In this document: one piece after another, positions 21,461 through 33,900 of the stretch
Layout of the letters: every line of letters begins with the position of its first letter
Numbering within the stretch: the first letter of the stretch is position 1
Source: Apis mellifera
Taxonomy: Eukaryota; Arthropoda; Insecta; Hymenoptera; Apidae
Length of the DNA: 64,000 bases
Direction of reading: 5' to 3'
Assembly (NCBI RefSeq): GCF_003254395.2
Contig: NC_037641.1
Span: 3,815,001-3,879,000 of the forward strand
Translations under genes and position numbers: made by a program
The notes under the pieces: model-generated
Told to the model about the DNA's origin: nothing
The model's database searches: none
The model's input: the letters and a program-made list of their open reading frames with translations, nothing else

Positions 21461-23561
21461 GTGAGTTGAGTTGATACGATTGTTTTTACGGGCGCACCCA
21501 GTAAGCAAGAAACTGTCCTTCGTCCAGTGACACTCACCGCTCCCTTCTTTTAAATCTCGTCGAAGAGGATCGATGATTAAAGATCTCTTTCTTTTATATT
21601 TTTCCAGCCACGAACAATCGAATATTTACATTGATTCTTATTTGAGATCCTATTCTCGTGAAGAGAGGATTCTAAACGTTCTAACTTTCGAATTTCGAAG
21701 CGGGGATATTCCTCCTTACATCTCGGACAAAAGTCGGATAAAATAAAAAGAAGAGGATAGAGGAGGGCGTAGAGGATCGAGCGAAAGAAAATTTCTTTCA
21801 AAAATCGCGACGAGTATCCCTCAGGTATCGGATTAACTCGACCAGTGAACACCACTGCGATCAAGTTGGCGGGAACGCAGCTGCCGCTCAGCCGCCGTTG
21901 GACAACTTTGAGTGGTTCGTTGTCTTCTTGAATTGCATTCACATATTTATGCGCGCTACGTAATGTCTTTGATCCCCGGTTCCCGCGCCCGTCGTCTATT
22001 CCAAAATCGATCCCCCTTCCCGTTGATAACCCGAACTCGATCATTCCAACCACCGCGTCTTTCCACCGCGAAAGAGAAGAAGCAAAAGCATCATACACCA
22101 CGCTCCTCCTTTTGGCAATCGCGACGACATCGTGGCCTGGTTGAAACGTACATCGATTTCTCGTATCGAATCTCGATCGATACACACACACGCGTGTATA
22201 TATATATCTCTCTCTCTGCTTGGAAAGTTATAGCGGACAAACCCGGTCGTAATTCCTCGGCCGACAGCCGAGTTCCACCTTCGATATATCTCGATATATC
22301 CACGGCTTGGCCGAATCGTCATCCACCTACCTAGTTATAGAAGGCGCATAGAATCGCGGGGGGGGAGGAGGGAGAGAGGGGCCCTCCCTCTGCGCAGAAG
22401 AAGCGACGGAGGCCAGAAACCCAGGTGCGAACGGAATGCAGTCCAATCCATTCGTGGAATCCGATCTTGCTTTAGTAAATCCCAACCGGTGGAAAAAGCA
22501 CGCGGAATAATGCGGTTCCGCGACGAGGCAAAGAGCGGCGGGGAAACACGAAATTTCGTCGGTTTTGAGGGGGGGCGAGAGAGAGAGAGAGAGGAGGATG
22601 TCGTTTCGTCGCGGATCGAGGAGGAATAAAGGCAGAGGAAGGAGAGAGAGGGTTTTTGCAGAGGGGGAGTGCGACTGATGATTCTTATTAATGACCTTGT
22701 TTCCTTCCTTAATCCACTTCCAATAGAAAATGTTGTTCTGATGTCGATACGAGGGACACGTTAAAATAATTTAATCGGCTTGTTATTAAAATTTATCGAT
22801 CGATTTATCGATGGATTAATTATTCGATTTAAGAATTGGAAAGATGGTAGTCCAATTTTCCATTCCCTTCCACAAATCTTCTTTTTCTCCTTTTTTTTTT
22901 ACCTACTAGATCACCAATAATCCCAAGCCTCTAAACCTCAACCATAACTTCCTCCAACCTTATACAGCGCAGAAACGATTCCAAGCTTTAGTCTTTATCG
23001 AATGCCTCTCAACGTAGAAGGATATATAACCGTCTCGAAAAGAAGAGAGAGAGAAGAAAAAAGAAACGCGCTGAAAACGAAGCAGGGCGCAGGAATGCCA
23101 GGAATCGGTATTACTTAGGGGAGGAGGGGAAATAATATAGGCCGCAATGTTTATCGCGATCGCGTTCGTTCCTTTAACAGAGAACTTAGCGGCCTCGCCT
23201 AAAACGTGCATCGCCTCGAGTTCCATCGACGGTGGAGCGCGGGACGACAGGCCGTCGTCGACGATGGATTCATGACACCGGTCGGGCAGGCAGGGCATTA
23301 AGATTTTTCCCGGAAGAGAGGTGTATAATCGCGGTCCGCGGCCGAGAGGCGAGAAGAAAAATGGCGCGTTCGCGATTTCCCCTCGTCCATCACCGTCTCT
23401 CTCTCTCGCCCTCCCCCTCCAGCGTACGTTTCAACGGTCCCAAGGATGGGACTGTCGGCTCGCATACCGTACAACGCGGACAATTTGTAACCGGGCCTGG
23501 TAAAAAGCGACCAATTAAGAGAAACTCGGCTTGGACAGGGCGGATCCGCTTCTGTCCCCTA

Positions 23562-23587
23562 CCTCTCTCTCTCTCTCTCTCTCTCTT
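23562..23587. repeat. CT dinucleotide repeat
   Basis: A (CT)n run of about 26 bases, part of a CpG-rich patch. Confidence 0.95.
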
Positions 23588-23811
23588 TCCGTCGTCGAGA
23601 GATGGTTTTTTTCGCGGTGGAAACGCTCCCTCCCGCTTTAATATACGGGGCCGCGTTTAGACAGGTGCGGTAGAATCGTGGCCGGCTGTGTATAACCCTT
23701 GGCGCGCGAATTATACTGTCACGCCGCGTTAACGTCACCCATTTTCTGCGGACCGTTCGTCCACGCTTGGTTACGGGGTCGCTAATGAGCCGCGGCTCCC
23801 TCGCACTCTCG

Positions 23812-23834
23812 CACACACACACACACACACACAC
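23812..23834. repeat. CA dinucleotide repeat
   Basis: A (CA)n run of about 23 bases leads into CGCGCAC. On the minus strand it reads as a Val/Cys run, which explains the short frame there. Confidence 0.95.
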
Positions 23835-25047
23835 GCGCACAGGCTTCGTTAAATTTCACGATCGTAAAAATGACGACTTCATGCGTTCGCCTTCTGTTTT
23901 TGCCGCGACGAGACCGACAGTTGCCGGTTTCCCAGTTTACGGATGACGGGGATACTATTACGTTTTCAATATCGATCTTCTTTCTTCTTTCTCGTTTCTT
24001 TTCTTTTCTTTTTTTGGGGAGGGGGGAGATTATTTAGGAATAGAGAAATCATCGTGACGATTCGAAAAGCGTAATAAGTAATTGGGGATCAATTAGACAA
24101 GAAAGGAACGCGGAGAAATATGTAGTTTCGTCGAGGTGATTATTATTATAAAAGAGATATCTGGAATCAGGTGTTGTGAAACAAGGTTCGGTTCAAGGTT
24201 TGAGAAGGAGTAAAGGGTCAGGGTGTCGCTCGACGACGTTTTATTTTAGCGATGCGCGCATTTGCATGGTGCAATATCGTACGTTCTTAGGCGGCCAATT
24301 ACGCGAGTCGATTCTGGGACCGATAGGAAGGCGAGCCGAGGGGCCCCACCGAACGAGAGACGCCGCACGAGCGTCCCTCTCCCTCCCTCCTCCTCCACCA
24401 CCACTTCTTCTTCTCGCCCTTCCGCCCCGTTTCATGATACATTGCGAACGCGCACGCTAGCCCACCGAGCGCTGCTCCATATGTTCTCCCTTCGGTTTCT
24501 CGATTCGAACCAAGGAGGAAAGGTTAAACGCGGGATCGGTGCTGGCTTCGCCGATTTTCATTCCGTGCAGAATAAAGTAAATTCAAGATGAATTTATCCT
24601 CGAACGATTCGTAAACGTGAACTGGATGGAAATAATGAAATAATGTTCCCTAGGAAAATTTATTTCGAGGATCTTGACCGTTTGTTTCGAATAAAATTCG
24701 CGGTCGAGGAACAAGGATTAATTACGCGGAATAGCAGGGTATGATATTTAAATGCCTGTGTGTGTGTATGAGCGCGGATGAGCTTATCGATAGGAGTAGA
24801 GGAGAAAACGATACTACGTTTCATAATCTTGGGCGCAGACAATGGGCCAGTTGGTAACGAGCGAGCTATCGTTAGCATAGCCAGGAAGCACGAATTTCGC
24901 GGCGCACGCGAGTACACAGGAGCAATTATATAGATCGTATAAAAATGTATATAATTATTCCACTTATCCGACCATCTCGATTCTATATCTCAGAGAACGA
25001 TCCGCGAGATCTTTAGGCTTGAACGGCGATCGTGTGGGCTCGAGACA

Positions 25048-25089
25048 GGGAGAAGGAGGAGGAGGAGGAAGAGGAGGAGGAGGAGGAGG
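25048..25089 (+). repeat. GGA polypurine tract
   Basis: About 42 bases of GGA repeats with two single-base breaks. The minus strand gives a poly-Pro run. Confidence 0.95.
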
Positions 25090-25985
25090 TTCGTTAATTA
25101 AACGTGAACGATTGTGTATCGTTGCTGGGGATGCGATTCGAAATTGCGAAGATAGAGAATCGATTAATTCGTGAATAATTCTGTACGCAAAATATGAACA
25201 AAGAATCAATACGAATATTTTTGATGTATAATTCAGACGAGAGAATCTTAAAGATTTCGTAATAAAAAAATAATAATCGAGGAAGTCGTGATGAATAATT
25301 CTGCGCTTGAAAGTTAAAACGAAAGCAGACGGATAAAAAAGAAAAGGATGCAGCACATTGTTTGAATTTACATTGTTCCTCTCTTTACAAAGGATGTAAC
25401 GAGTAAAAGTAATTCCAAATATAAAGGAGGATAGGATGCATGAATAATAATACAGAATTAGACGCTTCGGTAGATAGAAAAAAAAAAAAAAAGAAAAAGG
25501 AAAAAGAAAAGAAAAAGGACGAAGCATCGACGAGGAAAGGAAGAGAGGAATAATAATAATAATAAAAGAAGAGGAGTTTTTAGAAGAGGAGAAGGGAAAA
25601 AAAGGAAGGTATCCTGTGAGATAATGGACATTAAGGAGCAGGAAGCGCAATTTTCGTGGCGCACGCGAGGCCCCGAGGCACACAGTATTTAAACAGTATA
25701 GAATATGTACATATCGCGAAAAGAATTGGTATCGTTCCCTGTTCTGCTTCATGAATAGAAAACGTATCCATTTCGCGATGTTAAATATCCTCGTCGCTGC
25801 TCGAAACCCTCGGAGTTAATCTATACTTTGCTTGGAAACGGCGCACGGAAGCGTCGCCATAATTATTTTTTGTACGAACGCGTAAGTGTGCAATTATTAC
25901 ATATGAACGCGCTGTAAATATTTATGACGTATGTAGACGAGCAATTCTCTCTCGTTGATGAGTGTAACTGTACGGCTGTTTCGTT

Positions 25986-26007
25986 CGACTCGACTCGACT
26001 CGACTCG
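25986..26007 (+). repeat. CGACT pentanucleotide repeat
   Basis: Four tandem CGACT units. It is one of at least five short pentanucleotide arrays in the window. Confidence 0.85.
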
Positions 26008-27538
26008 GCAAACCACTATATAATCCCTGAATCTCTCGAATTTACAAATTGAATTTGCACCGATTCGAATTATTTTCTTTCCATTTTATAATTATAAAAA
26101 TTATTTAATACAAAATTTCGACCGATCATTCCCTCTCCACGCAGGACAATACACTCTTCTCTCTGTGTCATTCGCATTATACGTCCCCCCCATCCTCCCC
26201 AGATCCCTCCAGATGCGGCGTGGAAACTCTCCTCGAGGCGTATGCACGAGCGGATCTAGAATCGCTATTGCAGTCAACGAGGTGCTTACCGTTTCGCAGC
26301 GGGAGTAAACGGTCTGCTTAAGGCACAAAGTACGACCAAAGCGTACACGGAGGGGTGAACGAGTAGAACGTAACGCGTAGATAAGATCCTCCGCGAGCGA
26401 GCAAAAGAGGAGGAGGAGGAGGAGTGGAAGGGCCGAGCGCACGGGGACGTGTGACCGGGGGAAGAGAGATAAAGGGAGGGGGAGGTGGGTCACGGAGGTG
26501 GAGGCGAAACGTATGCAGGAACAACTAACGCAAGGCCCCTAACGTTAACCCTCGATTCCTCCGCGGGTGTAATTGGCCGAGGAGATGCTATCTTGGCCCT
26601 GGATCGAGATCCTCGCACCCGCGTTCTGCGCACACGTTTGCCCGCATCGCACGTTTACGCGTTTTCGCGGATAGATCTGTCGATCGCCATCTATCTATTT
26701 TTTTTCCCTTTTTTTCCCTTTCCCTTTTCACGAGGGATTTAAGGGTGCTCGCGTGCCTCACCGCTTCCAAGCATTGTGTTTCGTTCGATTTTCTGAAAAG
26801 TTCTGAGATTTTAAAAAATTCTCGCTCGAGATGGATTCAAATTTATCATTGGAAAATGTTCAGGAACGGATCGTGATCGTAAGAAGCTTGTTTCGAGAAA
26901 AGGAAAGAAAGGGGGAAAAGTTATCCTATAATAGCAGAGATCGAAGAGGAGAAATATTGGAGAGTGGCGGCGAAAGTCGTAACCGCCTGAGATTCCCGAT
27001 GCCACCCACCGGGTAAACCGATAGCGCGCACCGTCGTGTAGACAATAGTAATACCGGGCGTGCAATGGGTCAATGAGGTGCTTGTTATGGGGAACACGAA
27101 ATACTTTGCATACCCCATAGATATTCATCGGCCTGGCTGGCGTGCGCTACGAGCGAGCGTGCCACGACATACGCCGGTGAAACTCAGGAAACGATCGCCT
27201 TTAGAAATGGAAACGGCCAATCGATATGCGCGCGGCCGCACAACACGCCGCCTCGCTATAACCATTATGGCATTATGAAATAGCCAGGGCCTTCCTCTCA
27301 GCCTTTCCCACGTGATTTCGTCATCGATCCAGTCGAAATTTCGAATTATCTTTCCACGCATTAACCAATCGATAATATTTTTTCTCCGAGATATTCAAGA
27401 ATGGAGGGATTGATTTTAAAAAGTTAGAAAGGGAATCGATTACGAGATTACGAGATTAATTTTGAAAAATGGACGAAGCAAGGGAAGAGAGAGGGTGTTG
27501 GTAATAATAAAGAGGAAGAATAATTTCACACGCACGAC

Positions 27539-27558
27539 CGTTGGATCCGGATCCAACG
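27539..27558. repeat. 20-base perfect palindrome
   Basis: CGTTGGATCC and GGATCCAACG meet with no spacer, giving a perfect 20-base palindrome. Each arm contains CGTTGG/CCAACG, close to MYB-type cores. The next outer bases do not pair, so it stops at 20. It could be a dimer binding site or chance. Confidence 0.85.
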
Positions 27559-29912
27559 TTCCACACGTAGCGAGCGATAGAGTTAAGAAGGGATTCGAGT
27601 CCCACAGGTAGATGCAACCCCATATTACGAATGTTTGTCGATGCGCGATAAACGCACGCATCGTAATTATGCACGTAATTCACTTAATTTGACGTTTCTC
27701 CTTCGTTACACGGGGCCTGCGTGTTCCGAGGTAACGAACTTTATTGGTAAGAGACCGATTTATCGTTCTCCCCGATCTCACACGATTTCTGCCCCGCCGC
27801 GTGCTCGCCGTGTTTATACGGAGCGCCCGCGCATGCGCATGCGCGCCTCCACTCCGATTCGGTTCACACCGATTCGAACAGCCGATTTAGCCGGATCCCG
27901 GAGCTTCGATGACGGCTCGTTTCCCAACCGATTTACGATATCGAACTTTATCCCCCCCCGCCAGCGTGGAAATAAATGTCGCGGATCTCTCGCCTCCCCG
28001 ATAGCGGATATCACGCGCGGACCGCGCGTGTGGGATCGGCATCCCCGATATCTTCGAATTTGAAATTTCATCGTGGAAGGAAATATACGGATCGTTATTT
28101 CGAACGTGGAGGAAAGGAAACGCGGGGAATACGAGATAAGGTAGAAATACGAGGCAACCGCGGATTTTTTTTTTTTAATTCGTAATGGATACGTTTAATT
28201 AAAAGATAAGGATATCGCGTTTTTTCCTCTCCGGTTTATTTGACGACGTTTCGTAAAAATAAGTAAATTTTCAATCGTGGCGAGAAACAAATTGAATTAT
28301 TCGAATAATTTCCTATCTCTTTCTCTTTGCAAGATTTCCAAGCGAATCGGATCAGATCGGATTGGAAGGGTCATCAGAGGAAGGGAAGGGAGGCGTTTTA
28401 AAAATTTGAAATTGCATTGGAAAGTTTGGGGATATCACCTTTCACCTCCTCCATTCTTCTGCTTCGCGTCGCTTCTCTCTCTCTCTCTTTGAATTTTTCT
28501 TGGAAGTGAGTGATTTAACGTTTATTTATAATCGTTTATGGCAAAAAAAAAAAAAAGGAAGGGAAGGAAAAGAACGAAACGGCGCGCAACCTTTCGCCGT
28601 GAATTTCAATTTTGCGGAGGCGAGGATACGCGCGTCGAGCATCGAACCGATGCTATTACAATAACCACGCGTTACTCCTTTAACCAGGCTAAAGAGGATA
28701 TCAAGATATAAGTCGGCTGCTTATACGCGCCAGATGAACACCCGATAAATATCGCGTTAACGTGGTGCTAAGAGGAAGTGTTATGCACTCGAATGAACTT
28801 TAATTTGCGATGCACCACTTCATGAACTTTAATGTCCGATCGCATCGCTGGGTTAGCCTGGTTAATTAATTTCGCTTTATTATATTATTATTATTATTTA
28901 TTATTATTTATTATCCTCGTAATCGTAATCTTTGTTTGTATTACGTTCGATAAATCATGGATGATTATCGTAGGAAGAGGGAACTCCTTCTTTTCCTCGC
29001 TCGAAATTTTTATTTCCTCTCTCTCTCTCTCTTTTTTTCTGGGTTGTTTCTCGCTTTCACGAGTTTCGCCATTTCTAAATGTATTCAAATTTATGGCGCT
29101 TGCGTCCAATCGGAGAAACAAAAAAAGAGAGAAGGAAAGGAAAAAAAAAAAAAACAACATGCGGATAAATTCACGTATTCACCACGTTTGACACAATAAA
29201 GTTCTTGATAGATCCTCTTTCCAGGCAACCCAGCTATTTGGTATACAAGCTTGCCACTAATCGATTCGATCTTCGCCGCATTCGAGTCGTGCATCGACGA
29301 TTTTACCAAGGCTCCCGCCCTTTTAGATTCTTTTACTTTTACTAGCGCGTGCACGCGTTGTACAAACGGTTATTTATTCAAGCATACCTTTTTTCCCCGC
29401 CGTGGAAAAACTCGTACGGAATTCGTCCGTAAAAATTTTACAACCTTTTCGAAAGGGGAGCGGGTTTTAATCTCGTTTAACGATGTTTGCGCGATTAAAC
29501 GATTCGGAATTCGTTCTCGATTCTGCGAATTCGTGAGAGCGGATTAAAAATAAAGGTTCGAGAATTGTGGATGATATAAATTTAAGCGCTCTTCTCGTTC
29601 AATTTATTGGATTGAATAAGCGTTGACAAATTAATTTTCTTTAAACAGACAAATTCCTTTCAAAGAGAGATAAAAATTCTTCTAGATGGAATAAAAAGAA
29701 TGTATACATGATAATTCGACGGTTGTCGAGAGCATTGCTCATCGATTTTCATGATGATTACTCGAAAATATAGTTGGAAAGAAACGACTTATTAATCTCT
29801 TATTATGTCGTAACACGTTTATCTTTTTCTTTTATGTAAAAATGGCTATGAATCGCAGATTCATATTACAACAGATACGACATTTCTAATGATCAACGAC
29901 GATGATAAAGAT

Positions 29913-30041
29913 TTAAGATATTGAAAGATCGCAATTTCCTTTGATGATCCTCGTCCGATTATGCAGCTTTTTCGACGGATTCGACACCGATATTACCGCG
30001 AAACAAGCAAGGATAAAAGCGAAATGGAGGGTTATTAGCAT
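29913..30041 (-). CDS. Candidate 42-residue secreted peptide frame
   Basis: On the minus strand an ATG at 30039-30041 opens 42 codons. The start, MLITLHFAFILACFAVISVS, is a good signal-peptide sequence. A basic stretch, KKLHNRTR, and IIKGNCDLSIS follow before the stop at 29913-29915. R-IIKG resembles the activation site of trypsin-like proteases (R-IVGG), but no protease sequence follows and no GT donor is placed to continue it, so I do not call a protease. The frame stays open upstream to 30146. It could be a small secreted peptide, a first exon or chance; one cysteine only. Confidence 0.17.
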   Translation of the reverse strand: MLITLHFAFILACFAVISVSNPSKKLHNRTRIIKGNCDLSIS

Positions 30042-30567
30042 CGGGAATCCGTTATTTGCATAAACGGAGTTGATTCGAATCCGGAGTTTCGATATATTTG
30101 TGGAGGGATATTTCGGGAGAGCAATTTGGTTTCCAATTTGGGTCAAGATCCGATCTCTGGATGGGATAGAGAGAAGCTGCGGAATTGTATTTTCAAGAAA
30201 TATTCATTCCTCGAATTTCTTTCTTTCCGCGTCTTCCTCTCCCTTCCCTCAATTTTCTAAATTTCTTTCGCACTTCCCTCCACTCGATTCAAGCGTAAGA
30301 ATTTACGGGGAGACGGTTCTGAAATTGGCCCTGAAAGGGTCGATCATACTCCCAGGCGAAACGCGTTGCCTCGTGAACGCGGTTTACGTGATTTAATGGG
30401 AGCGTCGCCTGACCGGTACGGTACACGTTTCGAGAGGAGAATTCCTGTATGCAGGTGCACACGCTCGCTCACACGCGTCTACCTGGCCGGTTGGTTCGCT
30501 GACAAGCCGTTCCCGCGGGCAAAGTTCAATGCTAGGAGCTCCTTCTTGTTTTATGTACCGGATTACG

Positions 30568-30590
30568 TCTCGCCTCGCCTCGCCTCGCCT
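30568..30590 (+). repeat. CGCCT pentanucleotide repeat
   Basis: Four tandem CTCGC/CGCCT units, followed by CT-rich sequence. Confidence 0.85.
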
Positions 30591-30664
30591 CTCCCTCGAG
30601 GTTCACGCGCGAACCTCTCTCTCTCTCTCTCTTCTTTCTTCGCGGAAAAACCGATTTCATTCAA

Positions 30665-30966
30665 AATAACTCCACCTTTCCAAGTTTAAATTAAACTTAA
30701 GAAAGTATAAACTCTCTTCTCTTCCCGTTTCTTTGATCATATGTACATTGATTCCACACTTTGCAAATTTTAATTTAGACATGATTATAAGTGTAATAAT
30801 CTTGGTTTTTAGAATAACTCCACCTTTCCAAGTTTAAATTAAACTTAAGAAAGTATAAACTCTCTTCTCTTCCCGTTTCTTTGAATCATATGTACATTGA
30901 TTCCATGTACACTTTGCAAATTTTGATTTAAGCACGGTGTAAGTGTAATAATCTTGGTTTTTAGAA
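30665..30966 (+). repeat. Head-to-tail tandem duplication, about 150 bases
   Basis: Copy one runs 30665-30812 (148 bases) and copy two 30813 to about 30966. Both start AATAACTCCACCTTTCC and end CTTGGTTTTTAGAA. The first 75 or so bases are nearly identical. Further in, copy two has a small insertion (a second ATGTACA) and several substitutions. The sequence is non-coding and each copy ends in a TTTTTAG word that resembles a splice acceptor. Confidence 0.95.
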
Positions 30967-33900
30967 ATTTAAGGAAAATCGGCAGACGCTGGAAATTGGA
31001 GAGCATCGTATAGTCATCGAGATAGATATTTTGGTGGTGTGGCGTCCGTTACTTTCACCGTCGGAGGGAGATGGAAAGTATCGTGCTTGTATATCTCTCG
31101 ATTCATGCAGGTATATATGATAACCGTGTGGCACGCGGGTGTTAACGCGACGGAGAACGTAGTAACGAGGATCGAATGGATTACACGTGCTCGTAATGAC
31201 GTCCGAGTCTCATGGTAGTAGCCGACCGGTAGCCGACAGACGGGAGAATTGAAGCCTATCAGCGAGGAAGGAACGGTCCGAGACGTGGCTTGCGACGCGA
31301 GGTTAATAGAGATCGCGTCAGCCTCCGCGGCTCTCTGTACATGTATAATATTCCACGACACGAGGCGTCATGACCCGGGAAAGATATTCTTTAACTGTCC
31401 GGCTCCGGGGAAGAATATTCATTTCGTCGATCGTTTATTTTTCGTGGACGGCGGCGAGAGGATGGCGGATGATATTCCCTCTCTCTCTCTTCCTCTCGCG
31501 TTCCCCTCTCGTCTATTCTTCCCCCCGTCGGGCGGCAAACACAGGCCGGTTGATGACGCTGAGAGGTCCGCCGTTCGCGGGGATACGCGTTTCAGCTCGG
31601 CGATGGGCTGTGCTCGGCGGAGCGACGATCACCTCTCCACTCCACTCGATTCCTATCGATTCCTCGGTGACAAATTGCATTATGGCATCATCGAGGAAGG
31701 ATACTCGGGGGGGGGGGGGGGGGGAGGAATCGAACCGTGAGATGATGTTTGCCAACCGCTTGACAACCGCGCAGCGGAGATTCATGCTCCTCGGACGTTT
31801 CGCAAACAGGGAAATAGGGAAATGATCGGGGCCGATTTATACGGCGAAAGAAATTGTTCTCTCGGTAGTTTGCCGTTTCGATCCACTCGTCTCTTCGTAA
31901 ATAAATAAATTTATCACATAGCGATAGGATTATTATATACTACGTTTTCGTCCACTCCTTTCTTTATTCTTCTGCAACGTCTGTAGAATATTTATATTCG
32001 TTTCATCCTTATTTCTTCGGTAAATATTCGAGAGTTCGTTAATTTGCTATAAAATAGCAAGAGGAGATCGATTAGAATCGAAAGAGCGTATAATTTGTAA
32101 GCCGAGATTATTTAAAACACGAGACGAGACTCGATCAAGAAAGAAAATGCGTATTATATAGATAAAAGAATCCCTCAAGAATCCTCGTCACCTTTCCCGC
32201 GAATCCTTTACGCGTGAGGGGCGCGTAAAGGGATCGTTGGATCGGCGAGCATCGGGAACAAAGCCCGTTGTTATAAAAAAAGAAAAAAAAAAATTTCATA
32301 AACCTGTTCCAACCTGGGTAAAAGTTACTCGCTCGCGGAGAGAAAGAGAGAGAAAAAGGAAAAAGAGGGGGGGAAAAAAATGCCAAAAAACGTTCATATA
32401 TCCACAGGAACTTTAACTCGGCTCGTAATTGAACGTTATCACGTTTTACGTTGGTTTTTATGAAAAGGAATTTCATCGTTCGTAGAAGGGGAGGGGAAAA
32501 GAGAGAGAGAGAGAGAAAAAAAAGAAGAAGAGGATGCAATTTCGCCCGTCCACGGTCACCGATAGAAGGTTTGTAGGCGTAATAAAGGTTTTTTACCGAA
32601 ATTAAACGGAGTTCGTTACGATCTGTTGTTGCGCCGACGATCGCCTATCTCGTTGCTCGCGCCATCCCTTTCCCTCCGACGCCCTTTCTCTCTCCTCTCC
32701 CCTCCCCTTCCATGCCTCGCCTCGCCGCATTGCATCGCTCCCGAGCTCCAGCTTATTATCATTATTTCGCGATAAAGGTATGAAATAATCGAGAGACGTT
32801 CCTATACCTCCACACTTATCGAGAGAGGCCCCGAAGAAGAGGAGAGAGAACCGCGGGAAGAAGAATGGAAAAGGAGAATGGAAAGAGAAAGAGAGCGAGT
32901 TTATATATATCTAAGAAGCGGGTACGGGTTCGATGTTGATGCTGATACCTAATCGATCGAGATCCAATCGAATATTATGGCTAACGAGCTGTCACGCCTG
33001 CCTGAACACGATGCTGGAATCATCCTTCTCCCCTGGCAACCAGATCCTTCACCTCGGAGCCCAACCCCTCCTCCTCTCGCCGTTTCACCTGCTATTTGAC
33101 AACAACAACGGGAAATTTATGCTACCGAGTGCAACGAAATATCTCTATCGGGATTGCTTTCTTCATAATTAATTTGCTACCACGCGGGATGTATGTTGCA
33201 AAGGAAACAAGGAAAGTATATATAATGTATAAATATTCTTTGTGGCGCGTCATCGTGGAATTTCGATTTGCAAAATAATTTGTGGAATAATAAACTCTTC
33301 AACAACTCTCCTTTTCCTATTTTAGACGGAGTTTCCACAAAATTAGTTCGTCCAATTTTTCTAAATTGTATCAATATAATATTCTACGCGTGTATATTTA
33401 TAATTGAATGAAGAATGTTGATCGACGAAGGAAGATGGGGAACAGAATTCCATAAACGAGTGTTTATCCACTCGATCGGCGTTTCGAGAAATAGATCCAT
33501 CGATGATCGCCGATGACGAGCGATGTCTCGAAGAGGTCGGACGGTTTTGCGGAAGGTTTTGCCCCGCGAAGAGGAGGAGGAGGAGGAGGAGGAAGGGGGA
33601 GAAGAAGAAGAAGAAACTGAACCGCGTACGCTTTTTAGCGGCGCGACTCGCACGACAAAAAGCCTTTCCAAGAATTTATTTACGAGTCGATTTGGAAGTT
33701 ACTCGGCTGAGCCGGTGTTGTTTTGCGCCGCGACAGGGTGATTTGTATTCGACGCGTGTTACGTATGATGGACGAAAAAATACAGAGTCTAAGATGTGTT
33801 CGAGAGCAACGTCTTGTTATCGAGAATGAATTATGAACCTCGTTAGGGGACGTCTATTGGCAGTTATTCAAATATCGGTGGTTGCAGGATGTCGCCGAGA

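Larger units (their letters stand above)
21465..29900. other. Gene desert with many microsatellites
   Basis: I see no supported gene. The longest mixed-composition frame of the window (204 codons, minus, 21577-22191) and the longest frame overall (262 codons, minus, 24964-25752) both lie here. The second is mostly poly-Phe/Pro/Leu read from A-, GA- and GGA-rich DNA. Repeats include CACACGCGTGTATATA-type DNA at 22181-22217, a GA run at 22577-22593, an ATT run at 28877-28912 and A runs near 28540 and 29137. CpG-rich patches occur at 22.3-22.6, 23.2-23.8, 24.3-24.5, 26.2-26.7 and 27.8-28.05 kb and could be promoters or enhancers, but I find no TATA box with a matching frame. Confidence 0.55.

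Noticed and set aside
21577..22191. 204-codon minus-strand frame of mixed composition
   Set aside because: Protein-like texture in places, but no motif, no splice signals at its ends, and a 140-codon plus frame overlaps. A frame of this length is not surprising in 64 kb read six ways.
24964..25752. 262-codon minus-strand frame, the longest in the window
   Set aside because: Most of it is poly-Phe, poly-Pro, Ser and Leu read from A-, GA- and GGA-rich DNA. The open length follows from low complexity, and no domain is visible.
27586..27604. tRNA T-arm-like word (GATTCGAGTCCC)
   Set aside because: No matching A box, anticodon arm or acceptor stem within 80 bases on either side.
31249..31825. 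Two overlapping plus frames (163 and 151 codons), one with an ATGGCGGAT start at 31462
   Set aside because: They overlap each other and a minus frame in CpG-rich DNA where stop codons are rare. The G18 run inside would be unstable in a coding frame. No family recognised.
32135..32539. 134-codon minus frame with a hydrophobic start
   Set aside because: Ser/Leu/Phe content follows from GA- and A-rich plus-strand tracts (32340-32375, 32490-32530).
33503..33829. Rival plus frames, one Arg-rich and one Glu-rich, around a GGA run
   Set aside because: Both are produced by the same microsatellite in different frames. Neither has recognisable sequence outside it.
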